A DNA stretch of 46,067 nt from Archaeoglobus sp. UBA230 (GTDB lineage Archaea > Halobacteriota > Archaeoglobi > Archaeoglobales > Archaeoglobaceae), in the NCBI GenBank assembly GCA_002507545.1, contig DAVR01000006.1:1-46067 (forward strand), given 5' to 3'. Shown piece by piece: positions 1-9,089 of the stretch. The first letter of the stretch is position 1. Every line of letters starts with the position of its first letter. The notes under the pieces are model-generated. The model had not been told where the DNA came from, did no database searches, and was given only the letters and a program-made list of their open reading frames with translations. Made by a program: the position numbers and the translations under genes.

Positions 1-1532
<1,532 letters not shown>

Positions 1533-1567
1533 CCAAAAATGTTGACCATTAATTCTTAAAAAGATTG

Positions 1568-2731
1568 TTATGCACTTGAAACGATCTTTATTACATCATT
1601 GTTCTTCAATTCGTGATCCTCAGCTATCCTCATCTTAGTTCTGGCATCCAGAGCGTAGATAAAGTGCTTTCCAATATCGGTATGGATCATATATGCAAGC
1701 TCTCTCGCAGTGGTACCTCTCTTCACGAGCATGGCGTCGGGAAGGACGTTGCCTTTGGTGTCGGTGAACTTGTTCTCGTCCTCCACCGGATAGACAACTA
1801 TGTAGTCTAAAACATCAAAAACGACCTTATTGATTGCACTCTGTACACCCGTAGACCCAAATTCCTTCAGAAAGTTTCTTATTCTTTCGAGAGCCTTAAC
1901 CTGCTTTTCGTTCAGCTCTTTCACAATTTCGAAATCACTATCACCGGGCAGATATTTGATATAACCATTCTTCGCTGCAGTTCTCAGTATAAGCTCGTAG
2001 GCTGCCGAAGTGGGAACTGTTATCTCCGGCAAACTAATTAGTCTCTCAAGAAGCTCCTTTGGAGCCTTATCTGCCTTATTTGCAGCGATCACCATTCTCA
2101 TCCTCCTCTTTCTCAGCTCAACCGCAAATTGCTTCAGTCCATCATCATCGAGTTTTGAAACGTCTCCAAAGCCCTTTATTGCTTCTCTGATCATCCATTC
2201 CTCAAAGCCAAGCCCGGCAAGCTGCTCAGTTAGAAACTTTACTGCATCTCTCTTTTCAGCTTTCATTCTCCTCATTATTTTCTCCCAGTTTCTCTTGAGA
2301 ATACCGTAAAGCCACATGTCTATCTCGTGATAGAGAAAATTCACGTCCTCAATAGGATCACGCTCGCCAACACCTATCTCATTTCCCTCCTCGTCTGTCG
2401 AACCTGAAGCGTCAACGACGTGTATTACAGCCTCACTCTGCCTCAGATTGTCGAGAAACTCGTTGCCCAGTCCTCTACCCTTGTGAGCATCTGGAACAAG
2501 TCCGGCAACGTCAATAAGCTTTACGGGAATGAACCTCCATCCGTCAATACACTCTCTGCACTCCACACCAAGTTCCTGACAGACGCATTTAACTCTCACG
2601 TATCCCACACCGATGTTCGGCTTGATCGTTGTAAAGGGGTAGCTGGCAATCTCGGCATCGGCAAGAGTCGCGGCTTTGAAGAACGTTGATTTGCCTGCGT
2701 TGGGTTTTCCTGCTATACCAATCTCAATCAC
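1568..2731 (-). CDS. YchF/Obg-like translation-associated GTPase with TGS domain
   Basis: 387 aa. G1 is GKPNAGKST at residues 8-16, G3 is DVAG at 74-77 and G4 is NKAD near 217. The C-terminus (about 300-387) has the TGS fold pattern, ending in HELKNNDVIKIVSSA. A Cys-rich insert precedes G3 (C49, C51, C58, C61: CxC-x6-CxxC). Archaeal and eukaryotic members of this family carry such an insert, and it may bind a metal. Known: these GTPases (OLA1/YchF, Obg-HflX superfamily) associate with ribosomes. Its start overlaps the end of the next upstream gene by 8 bp, so the two are probably translationally coupled. Confidence 0.9.
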   Translation of the reverse strand: MIEIGIAGKPNAGKSTFFKAATLADAEIASYPFTTIKPNIGVGYVRVKCVCQELGVECRECIDGWRFIPVKLIDVAGLVPDAHKGRGLGNEFLDNLRQSEAVIHVVDASGSTDEEGNEIGVGERDPIEDVNFLYHEIDMWLYGILKRNWEKIMRRMKAEKRDAVKFLTEQLAGLGFEEWMIREAIKGFGDVSKLDDDGLKQFAVELRKRRMRMVIAANKADKAPKELLERLISLPEITVPTSAAYELILRTAAKNGYIKYLPGDSDFEIVKELNEKQVKALERIRNFLKEFGSTGVQSAINKVVFDVLDYIVVYPVEDENKFTDTKGNVLPDAMLVKRGTTARELAYMIHTDIGKHFIYALDARTKMRIAEDHELKNNDVIKIVSSA

Positions 2732-2987
2732 TCAAACCCCTCCTCGTATATTCTCCTCTTTCTCTTGTCCCGATCAAGCTTTTGAGCAGTGAGGAGTTGC
2801 TCTTTAAAAAATTAGCGTATTCGACGCTAATTTCTCCCTTTCTCTCAAAGAACTCGATAACCTCCAACGCCTCCTCAATAGTTTTACACACCTCAAGGTG
2901 GTCGAGAACTGTGGGTAGCTTTTTGCCCTCAAGTTCGTGAAAAAGGTTAGGGAACATCCTTTGAAACTTCTTCTTCTCCCACTCCAT
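2724..2987 (-). CDS. small conserved archaeal protein, DUF2095-like
   Basis: 87 aa, strongly charged, no membrane segment, starting MEWEKKKFQRMFPNLFHEL. I recall archaeal DUF2095 proteins with this type of start, but the match is from memory and uncertain. The gene sits between the beta-helix protein and the GTPase. It overlaps the former by 41 bp (or 11 bp if the internal Met at residue 11 is used) and the latter by 8 bp. The overlaps suggest one operon and a role linked to one of its partners. Function unknown. Confidence 0.7.
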   Translation of the reverse strand: MEWEKKKFQRMFPNLFHELEGKKLPTVLDHLEVCKTIEEALEVIEFFERKGEISVEYANFLKSNSSLLKSLIGTRERGEYTRRGLSD

Positions 2988-3924
2988 CTTTCCCTTCCTC
3001 TACTTTCTCCAACTCGGATTTGGATTCCTCTTCAGCTTCGTTGTAGCTTGTTACCTCCTCTAACTCTTGCTCCGTTGTTACTTCCTCCTCTTCGACAACT
3101 TCAGCTATTTCTTTTTCCTCTTCTCTACCGGGTATCTCAACCTTCTCTCTTATCCATACTCCCTCTCTGCCGACTATTCCACCCTCAACGCTGCATCCAT
3201 CTTCCATGTAAACTTTATCAGCCCTTATATGTCCAAAAACCTCGGAAGAGTTCAGGAGATACACTATTTTTCCTTCAATCGCCCCATGCACTCTGCACTT
3301 CTCAACTATAACCTCTCTGCCTCTCAAACTGCCAAATATCTCACTCTCACTTACGTAAATATCTCTCGCTTTTATATTTCCCAGAATTCTGCTACCTATG
3401 ATCTCTGCATTCTTGCTTGTCACAATCCTGTCTATGCTTACCTGAGTGCTGTCCGGGATTATAAGGGGAGAATCAAATTCTTCCACCTCTTCGAGGAGCT
3501 TTTCTGCCTCCTCCAGTCTTCCAAGCCTCAAGAGAATTAACAGATAAAGGAATATAAAGAACAGGGCTGGAGTGGGGTCTTGGATGGTTATAAGACCCTT
3601 TGCCTCAAACCCATTCTTTATTCTGACATTTCTTCCAATTTCAAGGTCTCCGTAAACTGTTAGCTTTCCCCCAATGGAGGCGAATTCACCGATGTAGGCG
3701 TCATGTTTTGATGTCACATTCCCGCTGACGTTGCACCAAGCGTCAAGTCTAACCTCCTCTCCGAGAACGTCGCCGTCTACCGTAACCCTCTCTCCCAGTA
3801 TGACCTTTTTCGCAATGATGCCGTAACTGAGTTTGGAGTTGGGGCCAATAATAACATCCCCACTTGCGACTATGTTTCTCTCCTCGAATCTCGTGTTTGC
3901 AGGAATTACCAGCTTCTCCAGCAT
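2947..3924 (-). CDS. bactofilin-like polymer-forming / beta-helix protein with acidic tail
   Basis: 325 aa. Residues 1-120 are a run of short beta repeats (VVASGDVIIG, KKVILGERVTVDGDV and similar) as in polymer-forming cytoskeletal proteins of the bactofilin type. A hydrophobic stretch near 122-136 (PALFFIFLYLLILLR) interrupts them, and a second repeat block covers about 160-265 (NIKARDIYVSES, GSLRGREVIVEKC). The last ~55 residues are extremely Glu-rich. Inference: a right-handed beta-helix scaffold, possibly membrane-associated through the middle segment. Bactofilins form filaments in bacteria; archaeal relatives are mostly uncharacterised. First gene of an overlapping set with the 87-aa protein and the GTPase. 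Confidence 0.75.
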   Translation of the reverse strand: MLEKLVIPANTRFEERNIVASGDVIIGPNSKLSYGIIAKKVILGERVTVDGDVLGEEVRLDAWCNVSGNVTSKHDAYIGEFASIGGKLTVYGDLEIGRNVRIKNGFEAKGLITIQDPTPALFFIFLYLLILLRLGRLEEAEKLLEEVEEFDSPLIIPDSTQVSIDRIVTSKNAEIIGSRILGNIKARDIYVSESEIFGSLRGREVIVEKCRVHGAIEGKIVYLLNSSEVFGHIRADKVYMEDGCSVEGGIVGREGVWIREKVEIPGREEEKEIAEVVEEEEVTTEQELEEVTSYNEAEEESKSELEKVEEGKDGVGEEEVSKDVP

Positions 3925-3963
3925 TCAACTTTTCTTTAATTTTTAACTTTTAAAGCTTTGCCA

Positions 3964-4518
3964 TTATCTTGTCCTGGAATACGTATGCCAAATCCTCTGC
4001 AGAACGGTGATGTGGCTTAAAACGGCAATGATCAAGACCACCTCGTAAACGTATCCTGTGATGAGACCGAGCAGAAGTATGAGCAACCGCTCGCCCCTCT
4101 CTGCTATACCAACATCGCATCTCTCTATCACATTCTCAGCTCTTGCTCTCGTGTAGCTGACGAGAAGTGAGCCGCTCATGGCCAACCCAACGATAACCCA
4201 ATCAACGCCGTATATTCCGAGAGAGAGGAAAAGGATAACGTCTACGTATCTGTCCACCACAGAGTCAAGAAAACCCCCGAAATTTGTTGTAAGGTTGGCA
4301 GTCCTCGCCAGCGCTCCATCAAGGAAATCACAGATGCTGCTTAGAAGAACAAAGAGGGCAGCAATAAGAATTTTGCCGCTTATGATGTAATATGCAGACA
4401 GAAGTCCAAAAAAAAGGCCAAGAATTGTTAGATGGTTAGGTTGAATACCCATTCTGCCGAGAATATTAGCAAAAGGCTTTGCTAACTCGGTCGTCCAAGG
4501 TTTAATCCGGCTCAGCAT
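3964..4518 (-). CDS. CDP-alcohol phosphatidyltransferase, probably archaetidylinositol phosphate synthase
   Basis: 184 aa, mostly transmembrane helices. The family signature D-x2-DG-x2-AR-x8-G-x3-D-x3-D is complete (D64, D67, G68, A71, R72, G81, D85, D89). These residues bind Mg2+ and the CDP group. Known: archaeal members attach a polar head group, such as inositol 1-phosphate, to CDP-archaeol in the membrane. The IAERGERLLIL segment near 138-148 resembles archaetidylinositol phosphate synthases, which is why I prefer that substrate; a glycerol phosphate acceptor cannot be excluded. One base separates it from the upstream Lrp-type gene, so the two are probably cotranscribed. Confidence 0.85.
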   Translation of the reverse strand: MLSRIKPWTTELAKPFANILGRMGIQPNHLTILGLFFGLLSAYYIISGKILIAALFVLLSSICDFLDGALARTANLTTNFGGFLDSVVDRYVDVILFLSLGIYGVDWVIVGLAMSGSLLVSYTRARAENVIERCDVGIAERGERLLILLLGLITGYVYEVVLIIAVLSHITVLQRIWHTYSRTR

Positions 4519-4519
4519 T

Positions 4520-5095
4520 TTACTTCCAGAATTTGCCTCTGTAGTGACCAGTTATCGGACAACCCAAGCAAAGGTCTTTTTTCCAGTAAAGACAGTTATT
4601 ACAGCTAACGTCACCGCAAGGAGCTTTTTTGGATTTTTCAATGTACATTTTAATTGGCATCACGACATCCTTCTCCGATCTAACGATTATTCCGGCCTCA
4701 ACATTGTAAACCTCTGGTTTCGATCGTATATGCTTATCAACTATGGCCTCGAGGGTCGTCAGGTCTTCACCACCCAGAAACAGAGTTAAGTTTTTGTCGC
4801 CTGCAACAACAAATCCGTTCAGAAAAAAAGGACATCTTGACAGCTTTGATATAATATCTGACGGTCTTTTGCACTTTATATCAACTTTTAGTATGTGCAA
4901 TCCTGATTTTTTCAGGTTTAGACCATAAGCGTGGCTTATGACGCCAAGCTCCTTCAATTTCTTGATCCTACTTCCCACTGACGGCTGAGAAAGGCCAACA
5001 ATTTTCGCAATCTCGCTCTGAGACATCTCAGGGTCTTTTTCAAGAAGCTCAAGTATCATTCTATCCTTTTCATCAATGTCCAGTACCCTTGGCAT
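4520..5095 (-). CDS. Lrp/AsnC family transcriptional regulator with Cys-rich C-terminal tail
   Basis: 191 aa. Residues 1-60 are the Lrp-type winged helix (DIDEKDRMILELLEKDP, then QSEIAKIVGLSQPSVGSRIKKL). Residues 70-150 resemble the RAM/AsnC ligand domain. The final 34 residues add five cysteines (C160, C165, C168, C176, C179) in a C-x4-C-x2-C-x7-C-x2-C pattern. Ordinary Lrp proteins end near 150 residues, so this tail is an extension that may bind zinc or an Fe-S cluster. The spacing does not fit the published TRASH pattern well. The gene abuts the lipid-synthase gene, and the IS remnant lies about 50 bp upstream of its start, close to its promoter. Confidence 0.85.
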   Translation of the reverse strand: MPRVLDIDEKDRMILELLEKDPEMSQSEIAKIVGLSQPSVGSRIKKLKELGVISHAYGLNLKKSGLHILKVDIKCKRPSDIISKLSRCPFFLNGFVVAGDKNLTLFLGGEDLTTLEAIVDKHIRSKPEVYNVEAGIIVRSEKDVVMPIKMYIEKSKKAPCGDVSCNNCLYWKKDLCLGCPITGHYRGKFWK

Positions 5096-5139
5096 TTAGA
5101 CACCAGTTGAAAGTTGGCTCATTCTTATAAAAAATTAGC

Positions 5140-6020
5140 GGAATTGGGAGTGTGTTTAACATCCTCTAATCTCAATACTACACTAATATAATTCAACATC
5201 AAAACTTATTTAAACCAGCTACAGACAAAACAATGCTAAAAAGATGGGATACGAGAAACTACGACATAGAACTCATCCTGGCAGTCTTTGACTCCATCAG
5301 CATAAACATAGAATCAGAATATTCCAAAACCAAAGAATTTACGACATAAAAACGATAATAAAGGCTTTGATTATAAAGGAATTTGAAAAGCTGTCTTTAA
5401 GGACTGCGGAGGTCAGGATTAAGCTTGGGGTAAGGATTGACCACACGGTTCTACACTTCCGGGAGAAGAAACTCGCTCCTTACATGGAGGAGATCGTCAA
5501 TGCAATTTTAAGAGAGCTTCACAAACGAATTCAGAAAGCTTCGCAGATTTAGCTGTTTTCAGTAAAAAGGGGATAGGATAGAAATACACGCGATAACGGT
5601 ATAGGGACCCTTTATCCTGTAGCCGTTTCGATAACAACTTACGAGAGCAATTGAAAGACTGCCTGAAGGTAAGGGATATTTCTACGCTGACGCAGCCTAC
5701 GACAGCAGGAGTTGAAATACCGTCGTAGATAGGGGCTATCTTCCTATCGTTAAACCGAGGAAAGAATAAAACAAAGGGAAGAATAAAACAAAGGGCTACG
5801 GAGCGAGAGTTTAGGGACAGGATCTTCGATAAGGATAAGTACAGGAGGAGAGGGGTTTGCGAAGGGTTCTTCGGAGCTTTAACTAACTGGTTCGAAGATA
5901 AAATCCCTTGCTCTTTGAAAACGGCCGTAACAAAGCTTGTTAGAGTTGCATACTACGCTCTGAGAGTTTTGTTAAGAGTTAGAATAAAGGAAATGGGATA
6001 TTAAACACACTCCGGAATTG
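5140..6020 (+). mobile_element. degenerate insertion sequence with intact terminal repeats and target duplication
   Basis: The ends GGAGTGTGTTTAA (5147-5159) and TTAAACACACTCC (6001-6013) are perfect 13-bp inverted repeats; with one mismatch they extend to 18 bp. The 7-bp sequence GGAATTG occurs directly outside both ends (5140-5146 and 6014-6020), which reads as a target-site duplication. The element is 867 bp. Intact ends around a wrecked transposase suggest a relatively recent insertion of an already defective copy, or mobilisation in trans. It lies between the Lrp-type gene and the protease operon. The family is probably IS5/IS4-like from the transposase pieces, but I cannot name the exact element. 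Confidence 0.9.
5233..6004 (+). pseudogene. transposase pseudogene (DDE, IS5/IS4-like)
   Basis: Recognisable pieces occur in several frames. From 5233: MLKRWDTRNYDIELILAVFD, stopping at 5349. 5367-5552: a 61-residue segment with a helix-turn-helix-like SLRTAEVRIKLG and LAPYMEEIVNAILRELHKR. Near 5590-5710: EIHAITV, TLYPVAVSITTYE and YFYADAAYDSR, where DAAYD looks like the second catalytic Asp. 5840-6004: RGVCEGFFGALTNWFEDK, where E is the likely third catalytic residue, ending ALRVLLRVRIKEMGY. The stretch expected to hold the first catalytic Asp appears deleted after 5552. Several stops and frameshifts make it non-functional. Confidence 0.8.
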
Positions 6021-6024
6021 GCAT

Positions 6025-6408
6025 TTAAGGCGTCCCCATATTGGCGCCATAAAATTCATTACCGTATTTGAAGCAGTAAGTGTAGCTGCTATAGCTGCAC
6101 ACTCCAATTTCAGATTGCCTCTTAGCCAGATAGTTGCTGATTCTTTTTCCAGTTTCTAAGTCCAGTTCATAGCTCTTACTCTCTCCCGGCGCTAACTTCT
6201 CTGCATCTTCCAGTATTTCTTCTAGAATCGGATATTCCTGAAAGTCCTCCTCGGTAATCTCGAAGTAAGCATCAGGCGGAGAGGTGAGTTTTTTAACCTG
6301 GAAACTCATAGAAATATCTAATGTCGCCAAGGTTAGGATGAAGAAGGCTACAGGTGCGAGTATCAAAATTAAAAGTAAAATATGTTTCTTCTTCATGCTC
6401 TCACTCAT
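6025..6408 (-). CDS. small membrane-anchored protein, partner of the adjacent protease
   Basis: 127 aa with one N-terminal hydrophobic helix (about residues 9-30, HILLLILILAPVAFFILTLA) and a C-terminal domain of ~90 residues that probably faces outside. This contains acidic stretches, two Cys (near 103 and 111) and many Tyr. The start ATG overlaps the protease stop codon by 8 bp (ATGAGTGA); a second Met at residue 5 could also serve. The coupling suggests a dedicated partner such as a chaperone, anchor or inhibitor, which is inference. The IS target duplication ends 5 bp beyond the stop codon, so the gene seems complete. Not recognised as a named family. Confidence 0.65.
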   Translation of the reverse strand: MSESMKKKHILLLILILAPVAFFILTLATLDISMSFQVKKLTSPPDAYFEITEEDFQEYPILEEILEDAEKLAPGESKSYELDLETGKRISNYLAKRQSEIGVCSYSSYTYCFKYGNEFYGANMGTP

Positions 6409-7531
6409 CGCTTATTCCGTTAATATTGTTGTATATCCTATCCCAGCACAAATCGCACCACGTGTTTGTTCCAAGAGTGACCCAGCAGTAGTTCATAATA
6501 CATGGATCGTGCTCCCAGCAGTATGTGCTATCCTCGGCTTTAAAGTTGTGGGAAATTTCGTGCTGAGCAACGATATCCAGCGGGATTAACCAGCATGTGT
6601 AGTGTCCACTTTCTGTCACTCCAACGCTGTAAAATCCATTTATATAGGCATAACCGCAATACTTGTCGTCCACCGACTTTATCCAGCCGATCATTATATC
6701 GTTTTGCGGATCCCCATCATTATACCAGCTCCTCCAACCTTCCATATCTTCGGCCAGATCTTCAAGGTAGTCTGAAAGCTTTCCCGAAGTCACATCGCTT
6801 GCGTCCCAAAAATCGAGGAAATACCAGTTTAGAGTTGCTCCACTGTTAAATACTTGGAACCTATCGTAGGCATCCAGAGTAGCGTCGAAATAATCCGTAT
6901 TCGTTGGTCGATCGTCTCCTATGGCTTCGACTATCCACAAATACAAAGCTCCGTTTTTAATTTGAGGGCCAGATGCTGCTTTGGAACTCATTATTTCGAA
7001 TTGCTGAGGCTTAAAGTCCTGCGATAATCCCCCGTCTAAATAATCTCCAGCGTACTTCTCGGCCAGCTCCTTAGCATATTCTTTTGGGACTGGAATGCCA
7101 TCCACCATCACAACTCTTGGATTGTGAGGATCAACGCCGTACTTTTCGATGAATGCCTTTCTGGCTTTCTCCCTTATAGCAAGAAACTCTGAGGCATTCA
7201 ACACGGCTACGCCAATTTTTCTGAAATGTTCAACAGCTTTGGGGTCGATCCAGTCTTCAACAGTTCCGTTTGCAGTTCTGCCCATAACCACGTACGAATC
7301 TGGGAGATAACCTTCAAGGTAGTAGGGCAACTGTCCCTTAGCAAACTTGATGTCATTGTCTGAAATGTTGTACTTTTCGTAGAGTGTCTTTAATTCCTTT
7401 GCTGTCAGTTTTTTGGGATCTTTTAGCTCCAATTTCGATGGTTCGATTTTTGTCTTTAGTCCTGCAGAAAAGGCTACAGTCACACTTCCTAAAATCACAC
7501 AAACCAAGATTAGACTAAGCTTTTTCCACAT
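6401..7531 (-). CDS. secreted metzincin-like zinc metalloprotease
   Basis: 376 aa from the ATG at 7531, which follows GGTGGT; an in-frame non-ATG start 15 bases further upstream is less likely. It begins with a signal peptide (MWKKLSLILVCVILGSVTVAFSA). Near the C-terminus is HEISHNFKAED: H324, E325 and H328 form HExxH, and D334 sits at the third-ligand position of metzincins that use Asp. CIMNYC follows at 344-349 and resembles a Met-turn. The usual Gly of HExxHxxGxxH/D is Lys here. Six Cys after residue 336 could form disulfides. The long region before the active site may include a propeptide. Substrate unknown; proteolysis is inferred from the motif alone. Confidence 0.75.
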   Translation of the reverse strand: MWKKLSLILVCVILGSVTVAFSAGLKTKIEPSKLELKDPKKLTAKELKTLYEKYNISDNDIKFAKGQLPYYLEGYLPDSYVVMGRTANGTVEDWIDPKAVEHFRKIGVAVLNASEFLAIREKARKAFIEKYGVDPHNPRVVMVDGIPVPKEYAKELAEKYAGDYLDGGLSQDFKPQQFEIMSSKAASGPQIKNGALYLWIVEAIGDDRPTNTDYFDATLDAYDRFQVFNSGATLNWYFLDFWDASDVTSGKLSDYLEDLAEDMEGWRSWYNDGDPQNDIMIGWIKSVDDKYCGYAYINGFYSVGVTESGHYTCWLIPLDIVAQHEISHNFKAEDSTYCWEHDPCIMNYCWVTLGTNTWCDLCWDRIYNNINGISDE

Positions 7532-7557
7532 GCTACCACCAATCAATATGAGCTGTT

Positions 7558-7587
7558 ATAGCATATAAATTTTACGCTATATGCTAT
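7558..7587 (-). promoter_or_regulatory. 10-bp inverted repeat across the protease promoter
   Basis: ATAGCATATA (7558-7567) and TATATGCTAT (7578-7587) are a perfect inverted repeat with a 10-bp spacer. The AT-rich core, readable as a TATA box for the minus-strand protease gene, lies in the repeat, 27-56 bp upstream of its ATG. A dimeric regulator bound here would block the basal promoter. The regulator is unknown; the broken HTH gene at 7733-7979 is one possible lost candidate. Confidence 0.55.
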
Positions 7588-7620
7588 CAATCATCTTAAT
7601 TGATAAACACTGGAGCGCAT

Positions 7621-7677
7621 CCTCTAACCTCCTCAACTTTGCTTAAAGTTAATAAGAACTCGTTATGAGGTTAGAGG
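7621..7677. repeat. 11-bp perfect inverted repeat with 35-bp spacer
   Basis: CCTCTAACCTC at 7621-7631 is repeated inverted as GAGGTTAGAGG at 7667-7677. The left side (CATCCTCTAACCTC) resembles the sequence just inside the left end of the nearby IS (CATCCTCTAATCTC near 5161-5174). It may be a remnant of a related element or a regulatory site upstream of the protease gene. Confidence 0.6.
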
Positions 7678-7732
7678 TAGTTTCCTAAAACCTCAACAAC
7701 CTCTACTGATTGAAGCTAGTAAAACCCCAGAA

Positions 7733-7979
7733 TTAGTCAGCGAGGAATGATATCGAGGCAGCAGTCGTTAATATACTCCCAAATTTCTCAAGAAATCTCT
7801 CATAACCTGCTATAACTTTCTGAATTTCGAGAAAAAGCTCTCCTTTCGGCATGAGGTGAGTCTCTTCTCCTCCTCGTTTACGAGGTTAAGCGTTTCAAGC
7901 TCTTTTAAAAGCTTGAAACACGAAGGTAGTCCTATGTATTCTTCCAAGCTTTATCCTCGTGAGGTCTTCTAAAGCTCCA
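7733..7979 (-). pseudogene. broken winged-helix (HTH) regulator gene
   Basis: Minus-strand fragments read in different frames give parts of one plausible HTH protein. These are LEDLTRIKLGRIHRTTFVF, then FKLLKELETLNLVNEEE, then a 39-residue open segment from 7852 to the TAA at 7733 beginning MPKGELFLEIQKVIAGYE. At least two frameshifts and an early stop are needed to join them. The arrangement (helices, a short LVN-type strand, then a long C-terminal helix) resembles MarR/ArsR-like archaeal regulators. No intact reading frame remains. Confidence 0.45.
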
Positions 7980-8021
7980 ACATCATTACTTTTGTTATTT
8001 ACTCGTTTAACTTTGGTAATA

Positions 8022-8724
8022 GATGTGTCCCCATTACCAAAACCTATCTATGAACATGTCTGCATTATCACAAGCTATAAATACCAAAAATCAAGTATTA
8101 TTATGCTAAGGGTAAAGGATATTGTGAAAGAGCTGAAAGTATTCGAAAGGAACAAAGTACCACTTTAAATCAAATACTCGGTAAGAAGAACTGCAAGAAT
8201 TCTTTCCGAACCTCATCCAGTATCCAAAACTTCAGTCTGGAACTGGGTAAAGAAGTTTGAGGAGAAATTGCCGACTTCCGCGGAGAAAGAGTATAGAAAT
8301 CTAATAGCAATAGATGAAACAGTTGTTAAAGCGAACAAAAAGAAGTACTACCTCTACTCTGCCGTAGACGTTGAAAGAAACGAGTTAATTCTGATGAGAG
8401 TCTATACCACGAGAAACTACCTTACTACTAAGTCCTTTGTAAAGGAAGTTCTGAATTACTGTGAGAACAAGCCTAAATTCGTTGTTGATAAGGCTTCCCT
8501 AGCTGATTGATGCTCTGGAAAGCCTTGGTTTAGAATTCGAGCATCAATCCTTTCGGTGAAAGAAGCTTGATTGAATCGGTGTTTTCTTCACTGAAGCAAA
8601 GAATCAAGATATTCTTTTGCTCGATTAGCTGTTCAAATCCTGTTAGAAACTGGAATTTGTTCTGCAAGCTGTTTATGCTCTACTATAATCGGTTGAGGTG
8701 GTGTTTATGTTAAGTGGACATGTC
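8022..8724 (+). mobile_element. degenerate IS6-like insertion sequence
   Basis: The span contains one broken transposase filling nearly its whole length. The proposed ends are imperfect inverted repeats: GATGTGTCCCCATTACCAAA on the left (from 8022) against GACATGTCCACTTAACATAA read inward from 8724 on the right. No clear target duplication was seen, so the boundaries are approximate. Size (~0.7 kb) and transposase type fit archaeal IS6-like elements. This copy is dead. Confidence 0.65.
8103..8713 (+). pseudogene. IS6-like DDE transposase pseudogene
   Basis: Read from the ATG at 8103, the protein starts MLRVKDIVKELKVFERNK and hits an in-frame TAA at 8166. It stays in the same frame through an HTH-like segment (SKTSVWNWVKKFEEKL) and AIDETVVKANKKKYYLYSAVD to VVDKAS, and is then shifted near 8500 and again near 8555. 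After these shifts it reads IDALESLGLEFEHQS and SLIESVFSSLKQRIK, ending with RLRWCLC and TAA at 8711. The catalytic D, D and E of the IS6-like fold are recognisable (DETVVK, VVDK, IESVF). One nonsense codon and two frameshifts disable it. Confidence 0.8.
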
Positions 8725-8774
8725 CCTGCCATTTTAACAAAAAATTTAATAATTACACTGACTTAGAAGCCAAC

Positions 8775-9089
8775 ATGTTCGAGATAAAGAGGTTGGGTCT
8801 GCTGTCTATGGCGAAAATAGGGGCTGTGTTTATGGCAATAATCGGTCTGATCAGTATCGTAGGTCTGACGATCAGTAAGGGAGGTTCGTTTAACCCTGTT
8901 GTGCTTGTCTTAGTCCCATTAACCTATGCCGTAGTCGGATTCGTTCTCGGAGCAGTGCTTGCCTTTCTCTACAACATTGTCGCTAGATTTATCGGTGGTA
9001 TGAAAATAGAACTTGAGAAAGCAGATGAAAGTTTTGAGTCTGATGAGTTGGAGTTTGATGAAGAGGAATCAGAATTTACTCAAACCTAA
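8775..9089 (+). CDS. small membrane protein, DUF3566-like
   Basis: 104 aa with two hydrophobic helices (about 14-35 and 44-70) and a strongly acidic C-terminal tail (FESDELEFDEEESEFTQT). The layout, with a glycine-containing first helix and ALVLVPLTYAVVGF-like second helix, resembles archaeal and bacterial DUF3566 transmembrane proteins; this is a weak family guess. A TATA-like TTTAATAA at 8745-8752 lies about 26 bp before the ATG, which suggests leaderless transcription. Its last 14 bp overlap the convergent permease gene. Function unknown. Confidence 0.65.
   Translation: MFEIKRLGLLSMAKIGAVFMAIIGLISIVGLTISKGGSFNPVVLVLVPLTYAVVGFVLGAVLAFLYNIVARFIGGMKIELEKADESFESDELEFDEEESEFTQT

Noticed and set aside
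3067..3540. 157-codon plus-strand ORF opposite the beta-helix gene, and similar long antisense ORFs (for example 39542-40093).
   Set aside because: These are shadows of GA-rich coding sequence on the other strand, dominated by Ser, Leu and Phe with no family features.
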